46,029 bases of DNA, taken from assembly GCA_024636215.1 (NCBI GenBank), contig JAGXHL010000037.1:1-46029 (forward strand), read 5' to 3'. Under the pieces are notes generated by a model. It was not told the origin of the DNA and ran no database searches. It saw nothing but the letters and a program-made list of their open reading frames with translations. The DNA is from Deltaproteobacteria bacterium (GTDB lineage: Bacteria > Desulfobacterota > Desulfuromonadia > Desulfuromonadales > BM103). The translations under genes were made by a program, and so were the position numbers. Below are positions 34,055 to 41,682 of the stretch, piece by piece. The stretch's first letter is position 1. The number at the start of each line of letters is the position of its first letter.

Positions 34055-34468
34055 ATGACATTGCAATGGACAAACGATTTATCAGTGAATGTCGGCAATA
34101 TTGATCGGCAACATCAGGAAATCTTTTCGCGCTACAATGCTTTCCTGGATGCCTGCAGAAACGGCAAAAAACACGAAGTCTTGCTGGAATTACTCGACTT
34201 TCTCACCTCTTATGTGGATGAGCATTTTGAACACGAAGAAACGTTCATGAGGGCTTACAAGTACCCCGACATGGATGCTCATATTGGTGAACACCAGGAT
34301 CTTGTCCAAACCGTCCAGAAATTCAGGACCCGCCTTGCTTTACAGGGGTCTTCAATCAGCTTGATAGCTGAGATTAACCGGGCTTTGATTGACTGGCTGC
34401 TTGACCATATCAAGCAAACCGATATGGCTTTTGGTCGATTTTTGAATCATGTCCAGGGGATAACTTAA
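34055..34468 (+). CDS. Bacteriohemerythrin
   Basis: 137-residue single-domain O2-binding di-iron protein. The ligand set is complete: H20 (DRQHQ), H57 and E61 (HFEHEE), H76 and H80 (HIGEHQ), H118 and D123 (DHIKQTD). Length and spacing match bacteriohemerythrins, which store or deliver O2, or sense O2/NO. ATG 34055 has GGGGAAG upstream. It lies 130 bp upstream of a heme-c sensor kinase and downstream of a 9-bp tandem repeat; the context suggests oxygen or redox response. Confidence 0.93.
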   Translation: MTLQWTNDLSVNVGNIDRQHQEIFSRYNAFLDACRNGKKHEVLLELLDFLTSYVDEHFEHEETFMRAYKYPDMDAHIGEHQDLVQTVQKFRTRLALQGSSISLIAEINRALIDWLLDHIKQTDMAFGRFLNHVQGIT

Positions 34469-34597
34469 AGGGCACTTCTGGAAAAGCTTCTATACAAACG
34501 AGAGCGTGACTGTTCAGCTGATTTTTCGGGCCGGGGGTTTTGGCTCCCACGGAAAGGGCGTCTCACCAGTGTTGGCTCGGCAGGCTCAAATTCATTT

Positions 34598-36547
34598 ATG
34601 AAACGACCCGACAAAAACAGCAACCTGCTATTCCTGGGCATTGCCTTAATATGGACAGTGTTAATTGTTTCTCTGTTAACAAGTGAACTCAATAGTAGTT
34701 ATCAAGCCGTTATTGATTCAGCAAAGATAGAAGGTAAAGCAAGCTTTAACAAGGATCTCGTGTATAGACGGTGGGCGGCCTCTCATGGGGGTGTTTATGT
34801 CCCTGTAACAAAAGAGACGCCACCAAACCCCGATCTGGCCCAGATCCCCAATCGGGACATCAAGCTGCCGAGCGGCAAAACCCTCACCCTTATGAACCCT
34901 GCATATATGTCAAGGCAAGTCTATGAACTCGCCGAGGGGCAGTATGGCGTCAAGGGACACATCACAAGCCTTAACCCGATTAGAAAAGACAATGCTCCGG
35001 ATGCATGGGAGGCAAAAGCTCTCCAGTCATTCAAGGATGGGCAAGCATTTGCCCAGGAACTGGCAACAATCGAGCAGAAACCGTATCTGCGAACCATGTA
35101 CCCGATGGTCACAGAAGACATTTGTCTCAAATGTCATGAGGGCCAAGGGTATAAAATCGGTGATATCAGAGGAGGCATAAGTGTTTCGGTTCCTCTCCGC
35201 CCCTACGAAGCAATCTACGCAAAACTGCTTCCGTATAAAGTTGCTCATTACGCAGTTATATGGCTTGTCGGGTTGATCGGCATAATCTTCGTCAGGTCAA
35301 AAATCAATGGCCAATTTCATTTAATAAACTCACAACTCGAGTCATCAATTGATCTTGCTGAACAGCTCAGGAGACGGGAATACGATCTTAAGGAGAGCGA
35401 AAAGAAATACCGTATGCTGTTTGATTATGCCGCCCATGGTTCTGCTCTCGCAGATGCGGAAACCGGTGAACTGCTTGCCTGCAACAACAAACTCGCCGAA
35501 ATGGTTGGTCGGAGTCCCAACGAACTTATGGGCAGACATCAATCTTTCTTGCACCCTCAGGAACTTGCACATACCGGGCAGGAACTTGCACATACCGGGC
35601 AGGAGCAAGCACGTGCCGGGCAGGAGCAAGCACGTGCCGGGCAAAGGACCAAATCCTTTCACGATCATGCCGGGCTGAAAGAAGGCGAGAGCATTGAAAG
35701 CCAACTCATAGATAAAAACGGCAAGATTATTGATGTTGAAATCAAGGCGAACCGTATAAATATTGGCGGTCGGGATGTTTTAATTGGTTTCTTCTATGAC
35801 ATTACCGAACGAAAAAAAATCTTTGAAGAGTATCGCCGATCTGCTCAGCTTGCCGCTTTAGGGACGATTGCTGCGGGTGTCGCTCATGAGATAAACAATC
35901 CGATTCAGGGGATTATGAATTATGCAACGCTATTAAAAAATAAACCTGATCAGGCAAACCGTACGGTGGATGTATCTGAACGGATCATCATTGAAAGCGA
36001 ACGGATCGCTGAGATAACCAGGGAGTTGCTTGATTTTGCGCGGGATGACCGCAACAGGAGGGAGCTTTCCGATATCTGTTGTCTGGTCGAATCCGCTATA
36101 GATCTCATTGAGAAGAAAGTCATCCGTCAAGGCATCAGTATTGAAACGAACTGTCCTCGCGGCTTGCCCGAAGTCTTGCTCTATCCGCAAGGGATTCAGC
36201 AGGTTGTCATCAATCTGATTGATAACGCCTCTGACGCCCTGCATTACAAAGATCTGCCGATTGCCGAAAAAGTCATCAAGGTTAGTTGCTATACTGTTGA
36301 AGTCAATAAGACCCGAATGATGTGTCTTGAAGTTGCAGACCCCGGCATTGGCATGGCAAAGGCTGTTTCAGAAAAAGCGACAGAGACATTCTTTAGCACC
36401 AAACCCTCCTCACGAGGAACAGGGCTTGGCTTGTCTATCGTGACAGATATCGTTAACCGTCATAATGGTCAGGTGCAGATTGAAAGTGTTGAAGGTGAAT
36501 ATACCAAAGTAAAAGTCTCGATCCCTTTGCCGGACGATGTTTCCTAA
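34598..36547 (+). CDS. Heme-c (DUF3365-type) PAS sensor histidine kinase with tandem repeat in PAS
   Basis: 649 residues. TM1 is at about residues 10-28. A periplasmic domain of the DUF3365/Tll0287 type ends in one heme-c motif, C176-L-K-C-H180, in EDICLKCHEGQGYKIGDIRGGISVSVPL. TM2 is near residues 212-230. Then comes a PAS domain (DYAAHGSALADAETGELLACNNKLAEMVG...) that is interrupted by four copies of a 7-residue repeat (residues 321-348), then HisKA with H430 in IAAGVAHEINNPIQGIMNYATLLK. The ATPase domain has N box NLIDNASDALH and G2 GTGLGLSI. Heme location suggests periplasmic redox or NO/O2 sensing. No response regulator is adjacent. The start ATG 34598 lacks a good ribosome site. Confidence 0.88.
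   Translation: MKRPDKNSNLLFLGIALIWTVLIVSLLTSELNSSYQAVIDSAKIEGKASFNKDLVYRRWAASHGGVYVPVTKETPPNPDLAQIPNRDIKLPSGKTLTLMNPAYMSRQVYELAEGQYGVKGHITSLNPIRKDNAPDAWEAKALQSFKDGQAFAQELATIEQKPYLRTMYPMVTEDICLKCHEGQGYKIGDIRGGISVSVPLRPYEAIYAKLLPYKVAHYAVIWLVGLIGIIFVRSKINGQFHLINSQLESSIDLAEQLRRREYDLKESEKKYRMLFDYAAHGSALADAETGELLACNNKLAEMVGRSPNELMGRHQSFLHPQELAHTGQELAHTGQEQARAGQEQARAGQRTKSFHDHAGLKEGESIESQLIDKNGKIIDVEIKANRINIGGRDVLIGFFYDITERKKIFEEYRRSAQLAALGTIAAGVAHEINNPIQGIMNYATLLKNKPDQANRTVDVSERIIIESERIAEITRELLDFARDDRNRRELSDICCLVESAIDLIEKKVIRQGISIETNCPRGLPEVLLYPQGIQQVVINLIDNASDALHYKDLPIAEKVIKVSCYTVEVNKTRMMCLEVADPGIGMAKAVSEKATETFFSTKPSSRGTGLGLSIVTDIVNRHNGQVQIESVEGEYTKVKVSIPLPDDVS
35558..35641 (+). repeat. 21-bp in-frame tandem repeat inside the kinase PAS domain
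   Basis: Four 21-bp units: two identical (caggaacttgcacataccggg) then two identical (caggagcaagcacgtgccggg), encoding Q-E-L-A-H-T-G twice and Q-E-Q-A-R-A-G twice. The unit length keeps the frame, so unit number can change without frameshift. It follows the FLHP segment of the PAS domain, where an ordinary PAS has a short helix/loop. Confidence 0.95.
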
Positions 36548-36578
36548 ACCACTGACAACATATGCGTAGGATAAAAAA

Positions 36579-36601
36579 GGCCGGAGACATAATCTCCGGC
36601 C
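36579..36601 (-). terminator. Rho-independent terminator of proVWX (bidirectional)
   Basis: A 9-bp stem ggccggaga/tctccggcc (36579-36587 with 36593-36601) with a 5-nt loop. Read on the minus strand, it is followed by TTTTTTATCC (the aaaaaagg on the plus strand). It is located between the heme-c kinase (+) and proX (-). Confidence 0.85.
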
Positions 36602-36618
36602 TGAATTATCTGCCCTTC

Positions 36619-37653
36619 TTATTTAGCTGCTGATCGTGCCTCTGCTAACCAGCTATCCCACTTTTCCTGGTTGGCTGTGATCCACTCCTGGACGTGACGC
36701 TGGATGTCCTCGGCGGATTTCTCGCCATTCTCCATCCGGGTATTCTGCGCGTTGATATCGCCAAGAGGGAGGGTGAAAACTTCAAAGAACTTCCTGGCGG
36801 CCGGGTTCGCCTTGAGGAACTGCTTGTTGGCAACAATTCTGATGTCGGCGACGATGAATCCCAGCTTGACCGGATCGCTGACCGCCCCTTCGACACCGCT
36901 GACCGTCAGGCGTTCAGCTTGAGCCTTTTGCGCCTCGGTTGGATTGATTTCGGGGACGTTGATCCAGACGACATCCTTGCCGGGCTTGAGCTTGAAGATG
37001 GTCCAGTTCGGTGCCCAGGTGTAGAAAAATACCGGGTTGCCAGATTGGTAGCGACCCAGAGCGTCAGCCATGCTCGCGGAATAACCGGCCTTGATCGGGT
37101 TGACGTGATCGTCCAGGTCATAGACATCCATGTGATGAGTGATGACTTTTTCGCAGCCCCAGCCAGGCGGACAGGCGGTCAAGTCCGCTTTGCCGTCGCC
37201 ATTCGCATCGAAGGCTTCTTTAACTTCAGGACGTTTAAAGTCATCGAGAGACTTGATGTTGAACTTTTCTGCGTCTCTCTTTGAGACCAGATAGCCCTGA
37301 AGTCCGCCGGCCTTGGCGACGTAACCGACTTCCTCGGCCCTTTGGTCAAAATTCTTGGGTTGCTGGCTGTAATGAGTCGGGAACCAGCCATTGGTCCAGT
37401 AGTCGAGATCCCCCAGAGCAAGGCTTTGGTAAAAAAGCGGATTGGTCAGTTCTTTCGGGTCTTCGACCTCATAGCCAAGTTCTTTCAGGCCAGTCCGAAC
37501 CAGGGCCTCCTGGAAATAACCGGTGTTCCAGGTCGCGCGGCCCGGTTTGACCTCGACCCCTTCGCCCGGTAGATGATGGGCCGCAAAGGACGGGATGGCA
37601 AGAGACAACATTGCGAGAGACAACATGGCAATGGTTAGTAAGATACGTTTCAT
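36619..37653 (-). CDS. proX: Glycine betaine/L-proline ABC transporter, periplasmic binding protein
   Basis: 344 residues. The signal peptide ends near FAAHH (residue 25). The mature protein follows the ProX pattern: WNTGYFQEALVRTGLKELGYEVEDP, QSLALGDLDYWTNGWFPTHY, GWGCEK and YTWAPNWTIFKLKPGKDVVWI. Several Trp residues, as in the ligand pocket of betaine-binding proteins, are visible. Third gene of proV-proW-proX, transcribed on the minus strand, with a terminator 18 bp beyond its stop. The start at 37653 has AGGAGGA upstream. Confidence 0.93.
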   Translation of the reverse strand: MKRILLTIAMLSLAMLSLAIPSFAAHHLPGEGVEVKPGRATWNTGYFQEALVRTGLKELGYEVEDPKELTNPLFYQSLALGDLDYWTNGWFPTHYSQQPKNFDQRAEEVGYVAKAGGLQGYLVSKRDAEKFNIKSLDDFKRPEVKEAFDANGDGKADLTACPPGWGCEKVITHHMDVYDLDDHVNPIKAGYSASMADALGRYQSGNPVFFYTWAPNWTIFKLKPGKDVVWINVPEINPTEAQKAQAERLTVSGVEGAVSDPVKLGFIVADIRIVANKQFLKANPAARKFFEVFTLPLGDINAQNTRMENGEKSAEDIQRHVQEWITANQEKWDSWLAEARSAAK

Positions 37654-37692
37654 ACTTTCCTCCTCTTTCTTTATGGATGATTGGTGAACAAA

Positions 37693-38532
37693 CTATTTTT
37701 GGGCGAAACCCTGGGTAATCCGGTCGAGCATCATGGCCAACAGGACAATTGCCAGTCCGCCAATGGTCGCCAGACCGATTTCAAGGGTGTTCAAGCCCTG
37801 GACAACAGGGTTGCCGAGGCCGCCGGCCCCGATCAGAGCGGCGATGACGACCATTGACAACGCCATCATCAGTGTCTGGTTGAGCCCGGCCATGATCGAA
37901 GGCAGGGCCAGGGGAAACTGTACTTTGCGCAAGACCTGCCACGGGGTTGCGCCAAACGCCAGCGCCGCTTCGATGAGCTCAGGATGGACATGACGGATCC
38001 CCAGGCTGGTCAGACGAACGATCGGTGGCAGGGCAAAGACGATCGTCGCCAGAATCCCCGAAACCGTACCGATGCTGAACAGCATGACCACCGGGACCAG
38101 GTAGACGAAGGGCGGGATGGTCTGCATGGCATCCAGTGCCGGACGCAGATAAAGTTCAAAGCGGTCGCTGCGTCCCGACATGATCCCCAGCGGAATGCCG
38201 ACCAGGGCACAGAAAAAGACTGAGCTGATGACCATCGCCAGCGTGATCATGGTCTCTTCCCAGAGTCCGAGATAGCCGATCAGCACCAATGTCACCACGG
38301 TAAAGACCGTGGTTTTCCTGCCAACGAACCGCCATGCCGCGAAGGCGAAGAGTACGATGATTACGGCCGGGTGCAGGAAGGTGAAAAACCATTCGAACCC
38401 TTTCAGGCAGAGTTCTATCGGGGTCTTGATTGCCTGAAAAATATCACGATAATTGAAGACCAGCCAGTTGACAAAGTCCTGGACCCACTCGTCGAGGGGG
38501 ATTAGTTTTTTTTCAAAGCTTAAAAAGTTCAT
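37693..38532 (-). CDS. proW: Glycine betaine/L-proline ABC transporter, permease
   Basis: 279 residues. Polytopic inner-membrane protein with about six hydrophobic segments and the binding-protein-dependent permease motif ([32 protein letters not shown]). [23 protein letters not shown] is a familiar ProW stretch. The ATG at 38532 overlaps the end of proV by 4 bp (ATGA type), so the genes are translationally coupled. Permease partner of the ProV ATPase and ProX binding protein. Confidence 0.95.
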   Translation of the reverse strand: MNFLSFEKKLIPLDEWVQDFVNWLVFNYRDIFQAIKTPIELCLKGFEWFFTFLHPAVIIVLFAFAAWRFVGRKTTVFTVVTLVLIGYLGLWEETMITLAMVISSVFFCALVGIPLGIMSGRSDRFELYLRPALDAMQTIPPFVYLVPVVMLFSIGTVSGILATIVFALPPIVRLTSLGIRHVHPELIEAALAFGATPWQVLRKVQFPLALPSIMAGLNQTLMMALSMVVIAALIGAGGLGNPVVQGLNTLEIGLATIGGLAIVLLAMMLDRITQGFAQK

Positions 38533-39812
38533 GATGCTTGCGCTCCATCAAATGTTGTTTCAGTGTTTGTCTGCTCTGCCAATGGTGATGCCAGCTCCTG
38601 ATCGGCTTCGGACTGGCTTCGATGCAGTGTTCGCAGAAAAACATTCTTGGAAACAGCCCCCAAATATTCGCCGTCGTCACTGAGAATTGGCAGGGGCCAG
38701 GGGTGACTGGCCACTTCAGGCAGGATGTCCTGCATCGAGTCAGAGGCCTTGGCAGTGACCGCGTCGTCAATATAAGCCGCGCTGATCAATTTCTCCTGCT
38801 GGTCCTGGTCGATCAACTCGCGCAAGGAGTCTGTCGAAACAACTCCTTTGAATTTATGATCGCTGTCGACCACGAAGCCGTAATCACGATCATTCTTGAT
38901 CAGGCGCTGCAGGGCCGCTCGCGGATTCTTGCCGTCGGTGATCGGAATCGTGATATGGGTATTGCTGGCAATGTCGCCGGCCGAGAGGATATTGGTTGGA
39001 TCAACACCACGGAAGAAGGCTCTGACGTATTCGTCAGCAGGATTCTGGAGAATTTCTTCGGGAGTACCGACCTGTACGACCCGACCCCCTTCCATGATGG
39101 CGATACGGTCGCCAATGCGCATGGCCTCATCGAGGTCATGGGAAATAAAGACGATGGTGCGCTTGGATTTGCGTTGCAGTTTAAGCAGTTCATCTTGCAT
39201 TTCGGTACGGATCAAGGGGTCGAGAGCGGAAAACGCTTCATCCATCAGCAGGATGTCGGGATCCACCGCAAGACCGCGTGCCAGGCCGACCCGCTGCTGC
39301 ATGCCACCGGACAGCTCATTGGGCGAGCTCTCCGCCCAGGCTTCCAGTCCAACCTGCGCCAGAGCCTCCAGGGCCCTCTTTTCCCGTGTTTCCTTGTCGA
39401 CTCCATCCATCTCCAGGCCAAAAGCAGCATTCTGCAAAACTGTCAGATGCGGCATCAGGGCAAACGATTGAAAAACCATGCTCAACTTTGCCCGCCGCAA
39501 TCTGACCAACTCTTCATCGGTCATCGTGACGATATTTTCACCATCGATCATGACCTGGCCGGCGGTCGGCTCAATCAGCCGGTTAAGCATGCGCACCATA
39601 GTCGACTTACCTGATCCGGACAGTCCCATGATGACGAAAATCTCGCCGGTATAAATATCAAAACTTGCGTCTTGTACCCCGACTGTGGTTTCCGTTTTTT
39701 CAAATATGGCTTCTTTTTCCAGGCCTTCATCCAGAAGCTTCATGGCTTTTTTCGGATGAGGTCCAAAAATTTTATACAGGTTTTTGACTTCGAGTTTTAT
39801 TTGGTTTTGCAT
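38529..39812 (-). CDS. proV: Glycine betaine/L-proline ABC transporter, ATP-binding protein
   Basis: 427 residues, first gene of proVWX. Walker A is [10 protein letters not shown], the signature [16 protein letters not shown], Walker [15 protein letters not shown], and the H-loop SHDLDEAM. The N-terminal stretch [19 protein letters not shown] is typical of ProV/OpuAA. The C-terminal 140 residues or so hold tandem CBS domains ([13 protein letters not shown]... and [20 protein letters not shown]), as in the osmosensing OpuA family. It imports compatible solute, indicating osmotic stress. The ribosome site AAGGAG precedes ATG 39812. Confidence 0.95.
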   Translation of the reverse strand: MQNQIKLEVKNLYKIFGPHPKKAMKLLDEGLEKEAIFEKTETTVGVQDASFDIYTGEIFVIMGLSGSGKSTMVRMLNRLIEPTAGQVMIDGENIVTMTDEELVRLRRAKLSMVFQSFALMPHLTVLQNAAFGLEMDGVDKETREKRALEALAQVGLEAWAESSPNELSGGMQQRVGLARGLAVDPDILLMDEAFSALDPLIRTEMQDELLKLQRKSKRTIVFISHDLDEAMRIGDRIAIMEGGRVVQVGTPEEILQNPADEYVRAFFRGVDPTNILSAGDIASNTHITIPITDGKNPRAALQRLIKNDRDYGFVVDSDHKFKGVVSTDSLRELIDQDQQEKLISAAYIDDAVTAKASDSMQDILPEVASHPWPLPILSDDGEYLGAVSKNVFLRTLHRSQSEADQELASPLAEQTNTETTFDGAQAS

Positions 39813-40363
39813 GACAACTCCTTGCTACAAAATACCGCAATACAGGCCATCTTGCGAAAACTGGACAAACTGCGGCACAAAAATTGACAAAGGGAACACT
39901 GCGAAAGGCGGTGCCTGAGAAGAGATTGATAAGTGGAACCGCTTGCGGCAGTAGCCCTGATACTTATTGTTTTGAAAGGGACAGAGCAACCCGCGACTGG
40001 GTTATGCTGGAACAGCTATACTCAGCGCTGCTCTGATTGATTTAGAAAATCCTCGAAGGTTCACACGGGGTGAGCTTCTCTGCGATTTTCTTACGGGATA
40101 AGATCGGAACACCCTGGCGGGGTGTCGCCTCAATAGTGTAGTCCACGATCATACACAGTTATTCCGTAAACGTCAAATCAACGTTCTTTCAGTGTTCCTT
40201 AGGAGGCTTTCGGCCCGCCAGACCGAAAGCCTGCTAGTCAATTGCATTGGTTCTATGGCCTTTTTTGCCGTGAAAATGCAAAAAAATGGCTTTATCTCCT
40301 TCACAGCAAGCGTCTGATGTGTTAGTCAGGGAGAATCTTTTTGCGGAACTATTAGGAGGCAAC
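39813..40363. other. 551-bp divergent intergenic region (proVWX / FKBP)
   Basis: Must carry the proV promoter (minus) and the FKBP promoter (plus). Visible structures are small hairpins aaccc/gggtt near 39990-40005 and acaccc/gggtgt at 40109-40114 with 40120-40125, and the repeat hairpin at 40199-40237. A TTGTCC-N18-TGTATT promoter-like pair can be read on the minus strand about 40-60 nt before proV. No gene was recognised, and I see no known riboswitch. Confidence 0.4.
40199..40237. repeat. Dispersed inverted-repeat element, copy 5 (arms only, 39 bp)
   Basis: A 15-bp stem ttaggaggctttcgg/ccgaaagcctgctag (40199-40213 with 40223-40237) with a 9-nt loop, one G-G mismatch and one G-U pair. The right arm matches copy 2's right end at 14 of 15 bases. 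Its single change (C to A) is balanced by a change on the left arm (G to T), so pairing is kept. The whole interior of the element is missing. Confidence 0.65.
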
Positions 40364-40795
40364 ATGTCTGAAACAAATGCAGAAAAGACCGTTAAGGTCC
40401 ATTATACGGGTTCCCTCGACGACGGGTCGGTTTTTGATTCCTCGCGCGAGCGTGAGCCTTTTGAATTCGTGGTCGGTGCAGGTCAGGTGATCAGTGGCTT
40501 CGATGAGGCCGTGGCTGATATGGCTGTTGGGGACACCAAGACCGTGAAAATTCCTTCTGAAGAGGCTTATGGCCCATTCGTTCAGGAGCGCGTCTTCGAA
40601 GTCGGCCACGACCAATTCGCCGAAGGTGTCAAGCTCCAGGTTGGTATGCAGCTGCAATCCGAGGGTGGTGACGAACAACCGCCGCTGGTTGCTACAGTGA
40701 CCGAGGTGACGGATGAAAAGGTCGTCCTCGATGCAAACCATCCTCTGGCGGGCAAGGATCTGATTTTCGAGATCGAGTTGCTGGACGTCGCATAA
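40364..40795 (+). CDS. FKBP-type peptidyl-prolyl cis-trans isomerase (SlyD-like)
   Basis: 143 residues. The FKBP core [61 protein letters not shown] is unambiguous, followed by the inserted flap domain (residues 70-120) and the closing [16 protein letters not shown]. The order is that of SlyD, without the metal-binding His/Cys tail. No signal peptide, so cytoplasmic. ATG 40364 has TTAGGAGG 4-8 nt upstream; the in-frame start at 40286 has no ribosome site. A strong terminator follows. Confidence 0.95.
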   Translation: MSETNAEKTVKVHYTGSLDDGSVFDSSREREPFEFVVGAGQVISGFDEAVADMAVGDTKTVKIPSEEAYGPFVQERVFEVGHDQFAEGVKLQVGMQLQSEGGDEQPPLVATVTEVTDEKVVLDANHPLAGKDLIFEIELLDVA

Positions 40796-40822
40796 AAAGT
40801 TGCAGCAATGAGTTGTAAGAAC

Positions 40823-40860
40823 AAGGGCCGGATGATCGCATCATCCGGCCCTTAACTTTT
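40823..40860 (+). terminator. Rho-independent terminator after the FKBP gene
   Basis: A perfect 14-bp stem aagggccggatgat/atcatccggccctt (40823-40836 with 40840-40853) with a 3-nt loop, followed by aactttta. It lies 28 bp after the stop. Confidence 0.9.
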
Positions 40861-40913
40861 ATCTGAATCTGAAGTAGTCTACGCTGAGTCGCCGTCGCAG
40901 AGGTTTTTTTGTC

Positions 40914-41057
40914 TCAGCTTTGAGTTCTGCTCAGAGGGTCTTTTGGTCTCTTCTTCTCATTGCGTTTACGCAACTTGGCTTTCGTGCCGAAAAACAGTCC
41001 ACAGACAGTTAATGACCAGACCGTAATCAAGAGGATGGTTTCAGACGTGGTTTGCAT
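40914..41057 (-). CDS. Small single-pass membrane protein, 47 residues
   Basis: Starts MQTTSETILLITVWSLTVCGLFFG, one TM segment, then a strongly basic tail (TKAKLRKRNEKKRPKD). ATG 41057 has AAGGAG 7 nt upstream, which supports it as a real gene and makes the longer in-frame reading up to 41135 unlikely. Topology (N-out, basic C-in) follows the positive-inside rule. I recognise no family. It is convergent with the FKBP gene. Confidence 0.55.
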   Translation of the reverse strand: MQTTSETILLITVWSLTVCGLFFGTKAKLRKRNEKKRPKDPLSRTQS

Positions 41058-41216
41058 GTTGAGGCTCCTTAACTGGGGCCTGCCCTGAACTCCGGATGGG
41101 CAAGGCATGGTGTCCTTATGGGAAATCATAGACAAGCCTTGTTGATAGCATGCTTAGCGAATGCGAGCTTTGATGTCTGTCAAGTTTTGGCTACTGGTAA
41201 GCTTGATGGTGAAGAC

Positions 41217-41315
41217 TCATTGCTTCTTGAACAGGAACAAAATCAGCTTAACCCCTGCAAAGAAGATGAAACCATACAAAAGCATCAATATTATAATTTC
41301 TATTTCAATATGCAT
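41217..41315 (-). CDS. Possible 32-residue membrane peptide
   Basis: Reads MHIEIEIIILMLLYGFIFFAGV then KLILFLFKKQ: one long hydrophobic helix with acidic residues at the start and KK at the end. It is too short to be confident. A TAG stop just upstream in frame fixes ATG 41315 as the first start; the ribosome site is weak. It lies upstream of the 47-residue protein on the same strand (159 bp apart), so both may be small subunits or regulators of one membrane complex. Low confidence. Confidence 0.3.
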   Translation of the reverse strand: MHIEIEIIILMLLYGFIFFAGVKLILFLFKKQ

Positions 41316-41370
41316 TGTCTAACCACTTGTCAAGGGCACCTGTTTGTTGCTGCGCGTCTCAAAAAAAATG

Positions 41371-41420
41371 GCCCCACGGCCCAGGAGGTAGAGGGCGGTG
41401 GGGCAAATTATTCTTTTTTC
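41371..41420. terminator. Bidirectional intrinsic terminator, no gene attached
   Basis: A 12-bp stem (gccccacggccc/gggcggtggggc, one mismatch) at 41371-41382 with 41393-41404. The plus strand continues aaattattctttttt and the minus strand has eight T (41361-41368). No recognised gene ends directly at either side: it sits between the small membrane peptides and the DUF6178-like gene. It may end a small RNA made from 41420-41682 (minus), or from the plus-strand stretch before it. Confidence 0.7.
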
Positions 41421-41682
41421 AGGAGGTTTTGAAGAAGCGTCGCAGACCCGCCTGCCACAGCAGGTCTTCGATGGCTGTTAATCTAGCGAATCCTTCAATA
41501 AAAATAAACGTGCTGAACCGTAAACCTTGGCTCGACACCCCACGAATTCGAACTGTGCAATAGCACAGCGAGCAGGTTGCCTTGATATAATTTGATTTAA
41601 TCAGCGTTCTAGAGCAAAACTTGACCGATCGGGACGCATAGATTAAGTTGTGCTGCCTATTAATTTCCAGCGGAGTCAAACC

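Noticed and set aside
33699..34073. Minus-strand ORF with Gly-Ser-Ser/Gly-Pro-Ser (collagen-like) repeats
   Set aside because: It only reads through the 9-bp array, where all minus frames are open. No ribosome site and unlikely flanking residues; it overlaps the hemerythrin start.
41118..41432. Plus-strand ORF of 104 residues
   Set aside because: It runs through the bidirectional terminator and has no ribosome site or domain.
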